From Candidatus Delongbacteria bacterium (GTDB taxonomy: Bacteria; CAIWAD01), in the NCBI GenBank assembly GCA_020634015.1, contig JACKCN010000001.1:417001-481000 (forward strand): DNA of 64,000 nt, written 5' to 3'. Under the pieces are notes generated by a model that worked only from the letters and a program-made list of their open reading frames with translations, did not search any database and was not told where the DNA came from. This document shows, in pieces, positions 7,273-14,741 of the stretch. The stretch's first letter is position 1. Every line of letters starts with the position of its first letter. Both the position numbers and the translations under genes were made by a program.

Positions 7273-9783
7273 TTAGAGAGCCTTGGAGAACCAGAAACAC
7301 ATGCCCATTTCCATGGGGTGGTCCAGGTAGTCGTGGTTGGGCAGAACACGCAGTCTCAACTGGCTGTCGGCCAGATGCTCACCCCGGTAGTTGAGCGTGT
7401 ACACATATTCACCCGGCTCTCCCGAAGGACCTTCGAGTACGGCGGGAATCGAGAGGGTGTCGCCATTGCGCTGCTGGTGCAGCTCGACCCGGACATCGGC
7501 CGGATTGAGCAGACCGAGGTAGAGGCCCGCCTTGAACTGCACCTTCTCCGCATCGCGGTGGGCATCGAGGAAGGTATCGGTCATGTGATACCAATAGGCC
7601 TGCAGCCGGGTCTTCCACTCCACGAAGGCGTGCACGCGGCCCCAGTTCTCGCTCTGGGCCTTCAGCCCCTTGCGCAGTGCGGGTCCGTAATAGAGGTCCA
7701 TGTAATCCCGCAGCATGCGCTGGGTGCTGTAGACGGGCACCAGGCTCTGCATGCTGGCTTTCATCACGTCAACCCAGCCAGTGGGCAGGCCATCCTCGCC
7801 CAGTTTGTAGAACAGCGGAATGATCTGCTTCTCCAGCAACTGGTACTGGCTGCGTACGTCGTAGTAGTCCTGGATCCGGTCGTCGCCATAGTCCTTGTCG
7901 CGACCGATCTTCCAGCCATTGCGCGGGGACTCGCTGTACCCCTCGACCCACCAGCCGTCCAGGATCGAGAAGTTGACACCGCCGTTGGGGGGCACTTTCT
8001 CGCCGCTGGTTCCCGAGGCTTCCAGGGGGCGGCGCGGATTGTTCATCCAGATGTCCACGCCCTGCACCAGGCGGGCGGCCAGTTCCATGTCGTAGCCTTC
8101 GAGCAGGATCACACGCCCGTGGAAGCGTTCCATGAGCGACACTTCGTGGATCCGGCGAATCATTTCCTGCCCGGGCAGATCAGCCGGGTGGGCCTTGCCC
8201 GCGAAGATGAAGGTCACGGGCTGCTCGGGGTGATTCACCATCCGATCCAGGCGGTCCAGATCGCTGAAGAGCAGGTCGGCACGCTTGTAGGTGGCGAACC
8301 GCCGGGCGAAACCGATGGTGAGACTCGCCGGGGCCAGTCGCTCCACCATGTGCGGCCAGTTGACGCCGGTGCCCTCGAAGCGACGCTTGAGACCGGCCGC
8401 GATCACATCGTAGAGCCGTGTCTTGAGGCTCAGATGACGCGACCAGATGTCGCTGTCGGGCACGTCCTGAATCACTTGCCAGGCTTCCGGGTTCTCCAGC
8501 TTCTGCTCCCAGTCGGCACCCACGTGCTGCACGAAAAGCTCACGGAACTCGTCGCTGAGCCAGGTGCCGGTGTGGATTCCGTTGGTCACATGGCCGATCG
8601 GGGTCTCGGCGATCGGTACCTGGTGCCAGAGGTGGTGCCACATCTTGCGGCTGACATCCCCGTGCAACTGCGACACGCCATTGGCGAAGCGACTGAGCCG
8701 GATCGCCAGCGCAGTCAGTGAGAAGAACTTGTAGCCGTTCTTCTCGGTGAGTGTGCCCAGGTCCAGCAGAGCATGGAAGTCCATCCCGTGGTGCTCGCAC
8801 CAGGGCTGGAAGTAACTGTGGAACAGGGGCAGCATGAAGGCTTCGTTGCCGGCGGACACCGGAGTGTGGGTAGTGAAGATGGTGCTGGCCGCCACGGCCT
8901 CGACGGCTTCGACGAAACCCATGCCCGTCGCGAGGTGCTCGCGCACACGCTCCACCGCCATGAAGGCACTGTGTCCCTCGTTCATGTGCCAGACATCGGG
9001 GGTCAGGCCCAGGGCCCGCAGCGCACGCACGCCGCCCACCCCCAGCACAATCTCCTGACGTATGCGCGTATCACGATCCCCGCCGTAGAGCTGCCATGTC
9101 AGGGGGCGCTGCTCCCAGGTATTCTCCTCCGTGTCACTGTCCAGCAGCAGCAGGCGCGTGTTGCCTATGGCGACTTCCCAGAGCTGGAGTACCAGTTCAC
9201 CCTCGGGCATGTCCACCTTGAGCTTGAGGGGCGAGCCATCGGCATTCAGCACCTGGCGCACGGGCAGCCTGGCCGGGTCGAGGGTGTCCATGCGGGCCAC
9301 CTGCTGGCCGTGTTCGTTGATGCGCTGGGTGAAGTAGCCCTGACGGTAGAACAGCCCCACGCAGACCAGGGGCAGTCCGTGATCGTGGGCGCTCTTGGTG
9401 TGATCGCCCGAAAGCACGCCCAGACCTCCCGAATAGATCGGCAGGCTCTGGTGAATGCCGTACTCGGCGCTGAAATAGGCCAGCACGCGCCCGCGGAACT
9501 CCTCGGGGCAGCGCTCATGTGACGCGGCCAGCTCGTCGGCCAGATTCTTCTCCGCCGCGACCAGCTGCTTCTGGAAGGCCTTGTCGGCATCCAGGGCCGC
9601 CAGCTGCTCGTCACCAAGGGCGTGCAGACCGGCAACCGGATTGTGAATGAAATCCGCGTCCGCGGGCGATATCGAGGCCAGAAAGTCCCGCAGGGCGGGG
9701 CGCCAGACCCAGACCAGGTTGCTGGCGATTGCATGCAGTCGGGTGCGCAGTTCAGTGCCTGTGGTCACCGGATTCTCCTCCAT
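7273..9783 (-). CDS. glgP: Alpha-glucan (glycogen) phosphorylase, GT35, DUF3417-containing type
   Basis: Releases glucose-1-phosphate from glycogen or maltodextrin using pyridoxal phosphate. At 836 residues it carries the N-terminal DUF3417 extension (WVWRPALRDFLASI, about residues 25-120) found in the actinobacterial/archaeal-type phosphorylases rather than the E. coli type. EYGIHQSLPIYSGGLGVLSG marks the active-site entrance. EASGTSGEKVPPNGG near residue 596 holds the PLP-binding lysine. The 9783 ATG has GGAG 4 bases upstream. A GTG five codons further in has a stronger internal GGAGGAG, so the start may shift slightly. First gene of glgP-apeB-glgX. Confidence 0.94.
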   Translation of the reverse strand: MEENPVTTGTELRTRLHAIASNLVWVWRPALRDFLASISPADADFIHNPVAGLHALGDEQLAALDADKAFQKQLVAAEKNLADELAASHERCPEEFRGRVLAYFSAEYGIHQSLPIYSGGLGVLSGDHTKSAHDHGLPLVCVGLFYRQGYFTQRINEHGQQVARMDTLDPARLPVRQVLNADGSPLKLKVDMPEGELVLQLWEVAIGNTRLLLLDSDTEENTWEQRPLTWQLYGGDRDTRIRQEIVLGVGGVRALRALGLTPDVWHMNEGHSAFMAVERVREHLATGMGFVEAVEAVAASTIFTTHTPVSAGNEAFMLPLFHSYFQPWCEHHGMDFHALLDLGTLTEKNGYKFFSLTALAIRLSRFANGVSQLHGDVSRKMWHHLWHQVPIAETPIGHVTNGIHTGTWLSDEFRELFVQHVGADWEQKLENPEAWQVIQDVPDSDIWSRHLSLKTRLYDVIAAGLKRRFEGTGVNWPHMVERLAPASLTIGFARRFATYKRADLLFSDLDRLDRMVNHPEQPVTFIFAGKAHPADLPGQEMIRRIHEVSLMERFHGRVILLEGYDMELAARLVQGVDIWMNNPRRPLEASGTSGEKVPPNGGVNFSILDGWWVEGYSESPRNGWKIGRDKDYGDDRIQDYYDVRSQYQLLEKQIIPLFYKLGEDGLPTGWVDVMKASMQSLVPVYSTQRMLRDYMDLYYGPALRKGLKAQSENWGRVHAFVEWKTRLQAYWYHMTDTFLDAHRDAEKVQFKAGLYLGLLNPADVRVELHQQRNGDTLSIPAVLEGPSGEPGEYVYTLNYRGEHLADSQLRLRVLPNHDYLDHPMEMGMCFWFSKAL

Positions 9784-9897
9784 GGATCTCCGGACACCGT
9801 GGCGGGCCGGATCGTTCGTGTCGTTCCAATCCCCGCGCAGCGGGGCATCGTTGCCGTGACTGTTCCTGTTCCGGGAATCGGGTCCGGAGCGCCGGAA

Positions 9898-10239
9898 TCA
9901 GCGGCGGGGTCCCAGCACCAGCTGGTTGATCACAAGGGTTGTCAGGGACAGCAGCAGCGCCCCGATGAATGCCGACCTGACCTCGAAGCCGTTGACCAGC
10001 CAGTCGGTCATGCGCAGGCAGAGGGCATTGACCACGAGAGTGAACAGCCCCAGACTGAGAATGTTTATCGGCAGGGTCAGCACCAGCAGTACCGGCCGCA
10101 CCAGCAGATTGATGCCCGTGAGCACGAGTGCGGCCGCCACCTGGGGCAGCCAGCCCTGGGCCGTCATGCCCGAATAGATCTGCACGACCACCAGGACCGC
10201 GAAAAAGGTGACCAGGGCCTGTCGTCCCAGCGGGCTCAC
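9898..10239 (-). CDS. Phage holin superfamily IV-type (4-TM) membrane protein
   Basis: 113 residues with four hydrophobic segments (about 8-27, 33-55, 58-78 and 88-108), matching the chromosomal 'mycobacterial 4TMS phage holin' family. Family hallmarks visible include NLLVRPVLLVLTLPINILSLGLF-like spacing of LLVRP and LPIN, followed by NALCLRMTDWLVNGF. Its ATG overlaps the stop of the patatin gene upstream (10236-10239), so the two are translationally coupled. There are no phage genes nearby, so this is a housekeeping membrane protein of unknown role, not evidence of prophage. Confidence 0.85.
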   Translation of the reverse strand: MSPLGRQALVTFFAVLVVVQIYSGMTAQGWLPQVAAALVLTGINLLVRPVLLVLTLPINILSLGLFTLVVNALCLRMTDWLVNGFEVRSAFIGALLLSLTTLVINQLVLGPRR

Positions 10240-11081
10240 GGCTGCTCCTCCTTCACCTTGTCCGGCTCACGGGCCAGACATTCCAGCAGCTGCGGCATGG
10301 CCCGTTCCATGCAGGTCCGGCCTGACTGGTAGTGGCGGCGCATGGCGCCCACCGAGTGAAAACGCAGAATCTCGCGCCATTGGCTGAAACACAGCGGGCA
10401 CTGGGCGAAGGGTTCGATGACCACATCGCTGTGCTGGCGGAACAGGCGATAGCGCTCGTTCACGATGGGCAGATAGATCGAGCGATAGGCCACTTCCAGA
10501 AAGGTCCGGATTTCCGTGGAGGGCACGCTGGTGTCCATTTCAAGACTGCTGGTGAGCACCACGCCTTCAGGACCCACCAGGGTGCGGCAGACGTCGGCGG
10601 GCACATTGTTGGTCACGCCGCCATCGCCATAGACCAGATCGCCGATCGGAACCGGCGCATAGACTCCGGGCAATGCGCAGGACGCCAGGGCCACCGTGAT
10701 CGTATCCCCCTCGCAGACCACCACGGGGCGCGCGCGCACCAGATCGGTCACCATCACGTGCAGAGGCACCTGCAGATCTTCCAGCCGCTCCGGCACGTTG
10801 AAGTGCCTGAGCAGGCGGATCATGTTGCGCTGGGAGAACAGGCCCCCGTGTTTCAGGCTGGGGGTGAACCAGCCCCAGCGAAAGGGCGACTGGTCCAGCT
10901 TGCGGCGTATCTCCCGGGGAGTGATTCCGCTGGCCAGCAGGATGCCCAGCAGGGTGCCCGTGGAGGAACTGGTGATCAGGTCCGGGCGCAGTCCGTTGTC
11001 CAGCAGTGTCTGATACACTCCCAGATGGGCCAGGCAGCGCACGCCGCCACCTCCTAGAACCAGACCGAGTTGCCGTTTCAT
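10236..11081 (-). CDS. Patatin-like phospholipase family protein
   Basis: Predicted Ser-Asp dyad lipid acyl hydrolase, 281 residues. The oxyanion-hole glycines LVLGGGGVR (about 7-15) and the nucleophile elbow around Ser40 are present. The elbow reads S38-S-S-T-G42, so the first glycine of GxSxG is replaced by serine. The dyad aspartate is Asp153 in YGDGGVTNNVP, the usual D-G-(G/A) motif. There is no signal peptide. It is coupled to the downstream holin-family membrane protein by a 4-base overlap, which suggests a membrane-lipid role for both. The start at 11081 has GGAGAGGG immediately upstream. A C-terminal CPLCFSQW segment is unusual for the family. Confidence 0.88.
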   Translation of the reverse strand: MKRQLGLVLGGGGVRCLAHLGVYQTLLDNGLRPDLITSSSTGTLLGILLASGITPREIRRKLDQSPFRWGWFTPSLKHGGLFSQRNMIRLLRHFNVPERLEDLQVPLHVMVTDLVRARPVVVCEGDTITVALASCALPGVYAPVPIGDLVYGDGGVTNNVPADVCRTLVGPEGVVLTSSLEMDTSVPSTEIRTFLEVAYRSIYLPIVNERYRLFRQHSDVVIEPFAQCPLCFSQWREILRFHSVGAMRRHYQSGRTCMERAMPQLLECLAREPDKVKEEQP

Positions 11082-11102
11082 CCCTCTCCGGGGCAGGTGC
11101 TA

Positions 11103-11110
11103 TGAATGTA
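11103..11110 (-). promoter_or_regulatory. Candidate FCB-type -7 element, patatin operon
   Basis: TACATTCA on the minus strand, 21 bases upstream of the patatin ATG. It fits the TAnnTT(G/C) pattern seen before seven other leaders in this window. No clear TTG box was found upstream. Confidence 0.3.
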
Positions 11111-11274
11111 TGGATCGTCCAGCGGGTCGCTCCGCGGATCGCCCGGTGCGGGCTGCCTCACCCATCGGTTCCAGGCTGTGGGTTCCTGCCCGGACCGGTC
11201 GGATGCAGGGCTCAACATCGCATTGACGCTTTCAAGGGGCAAGCTGACGCTCCCGTCATCCCGGCGGGCTTTCA

Positions 11275-11282
11275 TACCTTGG
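11275..11282 (+). promoter_or_regulatory. Candidate FCB-type -7 element, hisC
   Basis: TACCTTGG lies 26 bases before the hisC ATG and matches 7 of 8 positions of the Bacteroidota -7 consensus TAnnTTTG. The same octamer occurs before the AsmA-like gene. Confidence 0.35.
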
Positions 11283-11308
11283 GGGCCGTTGTTTCAAAGG
11301 AGGATTCC

Positions 11309-12397
11309 ATGCATCGCCCTCTGGTTCCCGAATACATCGAACGGCTGGTCCCCTACAAGGCCGGACGCCCCATTGACGAGGTCAAGCGCGAGCTGGGCCT
11401 GGAAACCGTTTACAAACTGGCATCCAACGAGAATCCGCTGGGCCCCAGCCCCATGGCCATCGACTCGCTCAAGGCCAGCCTGGGCGAGCTGCACCGCTAC
11501 CCGGCCATCGGCACCCTGCCACTGCGGGAAGCTCTGGCCGAGCGCTTCGGACTGGGTCCGGACAACGTGATCGCGGGTTCGGGCAGCGAGAGCATCATGG
11601 CCAACATCATGCGCACCTTCCTGGAGCATGACGACGAAGTGCTGACCTCCGAGGGCACCTTCGTGGGCTTCTACGTGCTCACCAACAGCCGTGGCGTGAA
11701 GCTGAACACCGTGCCGCTGAAGGACTACCACTTCGACCTGGAGGCCCTGGCCGAGGCGATTGGCGAGCGCACGCGCATCGTCTATCTGGCCAACCCCAAC
11801 AATCCCACGGGCACGATCTTCACCCGGGCGGAATTCGATGTGTTCATGAAACGCGTGCCCGAGCATACCCTGATCATCCTGGACGAGGCCTACATCGAAT
11901 TCGTCGATGCGGCCGACAGTTATCCGGACAGCCTGCTCTATCGCTACGACAACGTGATCACGCTGCGCACCTTCTCCAAGGCCTATGGGCTGGCCGGGCA
12001 GCGTATCGGCTATGGCTTCGCGGCGGCACCGCTGATTCACAATCTGCTGAAGGTGAAACTGCCGTTCGAACCGTCCATTCCGGCAGCGGCGGCCGGGCTG
12101 GGTGCCCTGGAAGACCATGATTTTCTGGCGCGCACCCTGGCACTGGTTCAGCGTGAGAAGCCCCGGATGGAAGCCGCTTTTGCCGCCAAGGGCTGGCGCA
12201 CACTTCCCTCGCAGGCCAATTTCCTGATGTGCCCGATGGACTCCGATGCCGAGGCGGCAAAGTTCACCCAGTACTGTCTGGAACGGGGGGTCATCATTCG
12301 GCCATTGCCGGCGTTCGGGCTTCCGCATTGTGTGCGTGTGACCTTTGGGCTCGAGATCGAGAATGAGGCGTTTTTCAGGATTCTCAAGAGCTACTGA
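11309..12397 (+). CDS. hisC: Histidinol-phosphate aminotransferase
   Basis: PLP-dependent fold-type I aminotransferase, 362 residues, converting imidazole-acetol phosphate and glutamate to histidinol phosphate. The start at 11309 is set by AAAGGAGG 5 bases upstream; longer versions of the frame have no ribosome site and run antisense to the patatin gene. Motifs: KLASNENPLGPSP (36-48), the PLP-phosphate region around SGSES, NPNNPTG (162-168), Asp192 in LDEAYIEF, the Schiff-base lysine Lys224 in TFSKAYGLAGQRIGYG, and the C-terminal arginine in VRVTFG. There are no other his genes in the window. A related aromatic aminotransferase activity (HisC2-type) is possible because the gene is orphaned. 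Confidence 0.92.
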   Translation: MHRPLVPEYIERLVPYKAGRPIDEVKRELGLETVYKLASNENPLGPSPMAIDSLKASLGELHRYPAIGTLPLREALAERFGLGPDNVIAGSGSESIMANIMRTFLEHDDEVLTSEGTFVGFYVLTNSRGVKLNTVPLKDYHFDLEALAEAIGERTRIVYLANPNNPTGTIFTRAEFDVFMKRVPEHTLIILDEAYIEFVDAADSYPDSLLYRYDNVITLRTFSKAYGLAGQRIGYGFAAAPLIHNLLKVKLPFEPSIPAAAAGLGALEDHDFLARTLALVQREKPRMEAAFAAKGWRTLPSQANFLMCPMDSDAEAAKFTQYCLERGVIIRPLPAFGLPHCVRVTFGLEIENEAFFRILKSY

Positions 12398-12426
12398 TCG
12401 GGTGTGATCCACGTTGGTTTTGATTG

Positions 12427-12457
12427 CCGGAGTCTCGCTGTGGGGCTCCGGTTTTTT
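12427..12457 (+). terminator. Rho-independent terminator after hisC
   Basis: Stem CCGGAG (12427-12432) pairs with CTCCGG (12446-12451) around a 13-base loop and is followed directly by six T. It starts 29 bases after the hisC stop. Confidence 0.8.
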
Positions 12458-12828
12458 GTGCCATCAGGCGTGTGGCGGGGCAATTCCCACCTTTTCTTTG
12501 GTCTGGGGCCCAAAGAAAAGGTGGGGCCAAAAGAAAGGCCCTCAGGGGTGGCGTGTGTGGCGCGCGATGCGCGCTTGGGCGGGAAGGATCGGGTGGCGTG
12601 TGTCGCGTTGAGCACGGGGGTTTTGGTGCTGCCTGCGGCGCACCACTTTTGGGGGTCTGGGGTTGTGGGACTTGTGCTGTGCATGCGGGATGAAGAAATG
12701 GTTGGTTCGAATTGTGTGACGGGCAGTGTTGGAAATGGGAATGATGAATCCTGTGGGGGTTGAGGGGTGGGGGTGCTGAATGGTGAGTACGGGGATCTCA
12801 TTGTATGCGATCTCGGAGGTCGAGTATG
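12458..12828. other. Gene-free, strongly G/T-skewed intergenic stretch
   Basis: No gene is supported. Short open frames on both strands lack ribosome sites and known motifs. The plus strand is very poor in C and A; bases 12721-12780 hold 30 G and only 4 C. This is unlike the balanced coding regions on either side. The stretch contains the inverted repeat at 12486-12525. Confidence 0.6.
12486..12525. repeat. Perfect 16-bp inverted repeat with polypurine arms
   Basis: CCCACCTTTTCTTTGG (12486-12501) and its exact complement (12510-12525) flank an 8-base spacer. A partial further copy (CCAAAAGAAAGG) follows at 12527-12538. There is no T-run after the stem, and a proper terminator already precedes it, so it looks like an interspersed palindromic element rather than a terminator. 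Confidence 0.6.
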
Positions 12829-12859
12829 AAAAAGCCGGTTTCCGTGGGGAAACCGGCTT
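12829..12859 (-). terminator. Rho-independent terminator after the PQQ-like propeller gene
   Basis: A perfect 12-bp stem (12832-12843 with 12848-12859) has a GTGG loop. Read on the minus strand it ends in a run of five T (A-run 12829-12833). It lies 21 bases past the stop at 12881. Confidence 0.9.
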
Positions 12860-12880
12860 GGGTGTGAATCGGGATCGGGA

Positions 12881-14503
12881 CTAGAACTTGAAGCAGGTGA
12901 TTTCGGACTTGCCGGACTTGAAGAAGAGGCGGCCGCCGAGTTCGTCGACTTCGTAGACGGGGTCCTTGGTGCCCAGGACCACGGACTTCATGTTCGCGCC
13001 GGTCACCTTGTCGACCTGGATCACGCCGGCACCGGCTTTCTGCCCGCCGGGTCCCACATCCGCCAGCATGTAGACGAAGTTCTGCGAGCTCTCGGATTGG
13101 GCGAAGCGTTCTGACATGACGGGGTTCTTGGTGATCAGAGTGTAGGATGCTTCGCCGCGCCCACTCGCGCTCTGGGCGGCGCGGGCGTTGGCCTGACCGT
13201 AGGCGTTGGCCACAGATGCCGCATTCACGGCCAGGATCACCGCCGTGCTGGCGATCTTGGCCAGCATGCCCGCCTGGGGAGCCCGATTGTAGGTCCAGTA
13301 GACCTGCTTGCCCTTGGTGTCGTACAGCGCCAGGTTCTGGCTGGAAATCAGCAGGTACCCGTTGTCACGCAGCTCCAGAGTGTGCGGGATCTCGCCGTCG
13401 CCCAGCTTGATCTTGTCGGCCAGCTCCTTGTGATCGCCCGAGGCGATGTCGATCTGGTGGATTTCGGAGTCGGCATAGATCACGATCTTGTCGCCGTCGA
13501 TCACGAAGGAACTGGCGCTCTCCAGATCCTTGAAGGGCTTCTTCCAGCTCTTCTCACCACTCTTCGTGTCCAGGGTCATGATGAAGGGCTTGCCCTTGGG
13601 GTCGCTGCCGCCTGGACCACCGCGCACCACAAGACCCTTCTCGGTGTACGCCATCTGATAGGCGATGCCGCGCAGCTTTTCGGGCTTGTTCCAGAGCACC
13701 TTGCCATCGGCCACATTCACGGCCACAACGTTGTTGTCATGAGGAACGTAAACGGTCTTGCCATCCGTGCTCAGGGTGATCGGAGCATACCCCGCCTTGG
13801 GGGCCGGGACGCCCTTGATCTTCAGATCGCAGCTCCAGATGATCTTGCCGGTTTCCGCGTTGATCCGGCGCAGACCCATGACGGACATCAGCTCCAGAAA
13901 ACTGCCGTCCTCGAGAAACAGCGGGCGCTGGTTGCCCATCACGCCCAGCCGGGACTTCTTCTCGGTGCTGATGCTGAACAGCTGGGGCGTCTTGCCCGGC
14001 TTGTACCAGTCGTCCGCGCTCCAGAAGGCGCTGCCCGTGGCCAGGTCCACCAGCTTGGTGATCGGCTTGCCCTTCTTGTCGTAACCGAAGATCAGCAGCC
14101 CGCCCGCTTCGGGCAGATAGAACTGGCCGCTGCAATTGCCCAGTTCGATGGTGGATGTGTCCCAAAGAATCGTGCCGGTGATCAGGTCCACCAGGTAGGT
14201 CGTGGTTCCAAAGCCCAGCACACCGCCCTTGTAGGTGATGGCGCCGAACTGGGTGCCATCAAGCACTTCCAGGAAGTCCTCGGGCATCTTCTTGAACTGC
14301 TCGAGGGTCCAGACGATCTTGCCGTCGGCGGGATCCACGCCAAAAATGGCGTCCTTGTTGCCAATGACCAGATACCCGGCATCACTCAGCTTCTGCCAGT
14401 CGATTTCCTTCTGAAAGTCCTGAGTCCAGCTTGCCTCGACGTTCGCCGCTTGTGCGGTCTGGGAGAGCCAGAATACCAGACAGAATGCCAATAGACGCAT
14501 CAT
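12881..14503 (-). CDS. Secreted PQQ-like beta-propeller repeat protein
   Basis: 540 residues from the ATG at 14503, chosen for AAGGAG 10 bases upstream; a second ATG follows directly. Residues 1-19 form a signal peptide ending SQTAQA. The rest carries WD/PQQ-like blades with the recurring DxxTGxxxW pattern (DPADGKIVWTL, LITGTILWD, DLATGSAFWS, NAETGKIIWS, NVADGKVLWN, DTKSGEKSWK), about seven or eight blades. A hydrophobic stretch (GMLAKIASTAVILAVNAASVANA, about residues 410-435) interrupts the later blades and could be a membrane insertion or a buried helix; this is odd for the fold. No quinone-binding residues are identifiable, so an enzyme role is not claimed. It could be a scaffold of the BamB type or a cell-surface protein. 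Transcribed alone with its own terminator. Confidence 0.85.
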   Translation of the reverse strand: MMRLLAFCLVFWLSQTAQAANVEASWTQDFQKEIDWQKLSDAGYLVIGNKDAIFGVDPADGKIVWTLEQFKKMPEDFLEVLDGTQFGAITYKGGVLGFGTTTYLVDLITGTILWDTSTIELGNCSGQFYLPEAGGLLIFGYDKKGKPITKLVDLATGSAFWSADDWYKPGKTPQLFSISTEKKSRLGVMGNQRPLFLEDGSFLELMSVMGLRRINAETGKIIWSCDLKIKGVPAPKAGYAPITLSTDGKTVYVPHDNNVVAVNVADGKVLWNKPEKLRGIAYQMAYTEKGLVVRGGPGGSDPKGKPFIMTLDTKSGEKSWKKPFKDLESASSFVIDGDKIVIYADSEIHQIDIASGDHKELADKIKLGDGEIPHTLELRDNGYLLISSQNLALYDTKGKQVYWTYNRAPQAGMLAKIASTAVILAVNAASVANAYGQANARAAQSASGRGEASYTLITKNPVMSERFAQSESSQNFVYMLADVGPGGQKAGAGVIQVDKVTGANMKSVVLGTKDPVYEVDELGGRLFFKSGKSEITCFKF

Positions 14504-14741
14504 GGATGAATCACTCCTTTTGGTGGACGCTACGGGGAACATCCGGCGGTTTCCTGCTTGCCACGGCTCTTCCACTCGCATGTTCAAAGCTGAACAGAAC
14601 AGCCGTCGCTGGATTATCGGGTTCAACCGCCCGCACCCTGAGACTCCTCGGCGATCTGTTGTCCACTGCACCGGGCAGCGGGCCTGGCCCGCCCGTGAAT
14701 CCGGCAGGTCGCACAGCACGCGACCCGGCAAGAGTCCCACT

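Noticed and set aside
7243..8721. 492-codon plus-strand open frame
   Set aside because: It is antisense to glgP and shows no recognisable protein features.
9898..10239. Prophage signal from a holin-family gene
   Set aside because: The family is widespread as a chromosomal 4-TM protein, and there are no phage genes around it.
12404..12763. Small proteins in the hisC downstream region
   Set aside because: Glycine/tryptophan-rich translations reflect the G/T skew. There is no ribosome site, and the hisC terminator lies inside them.
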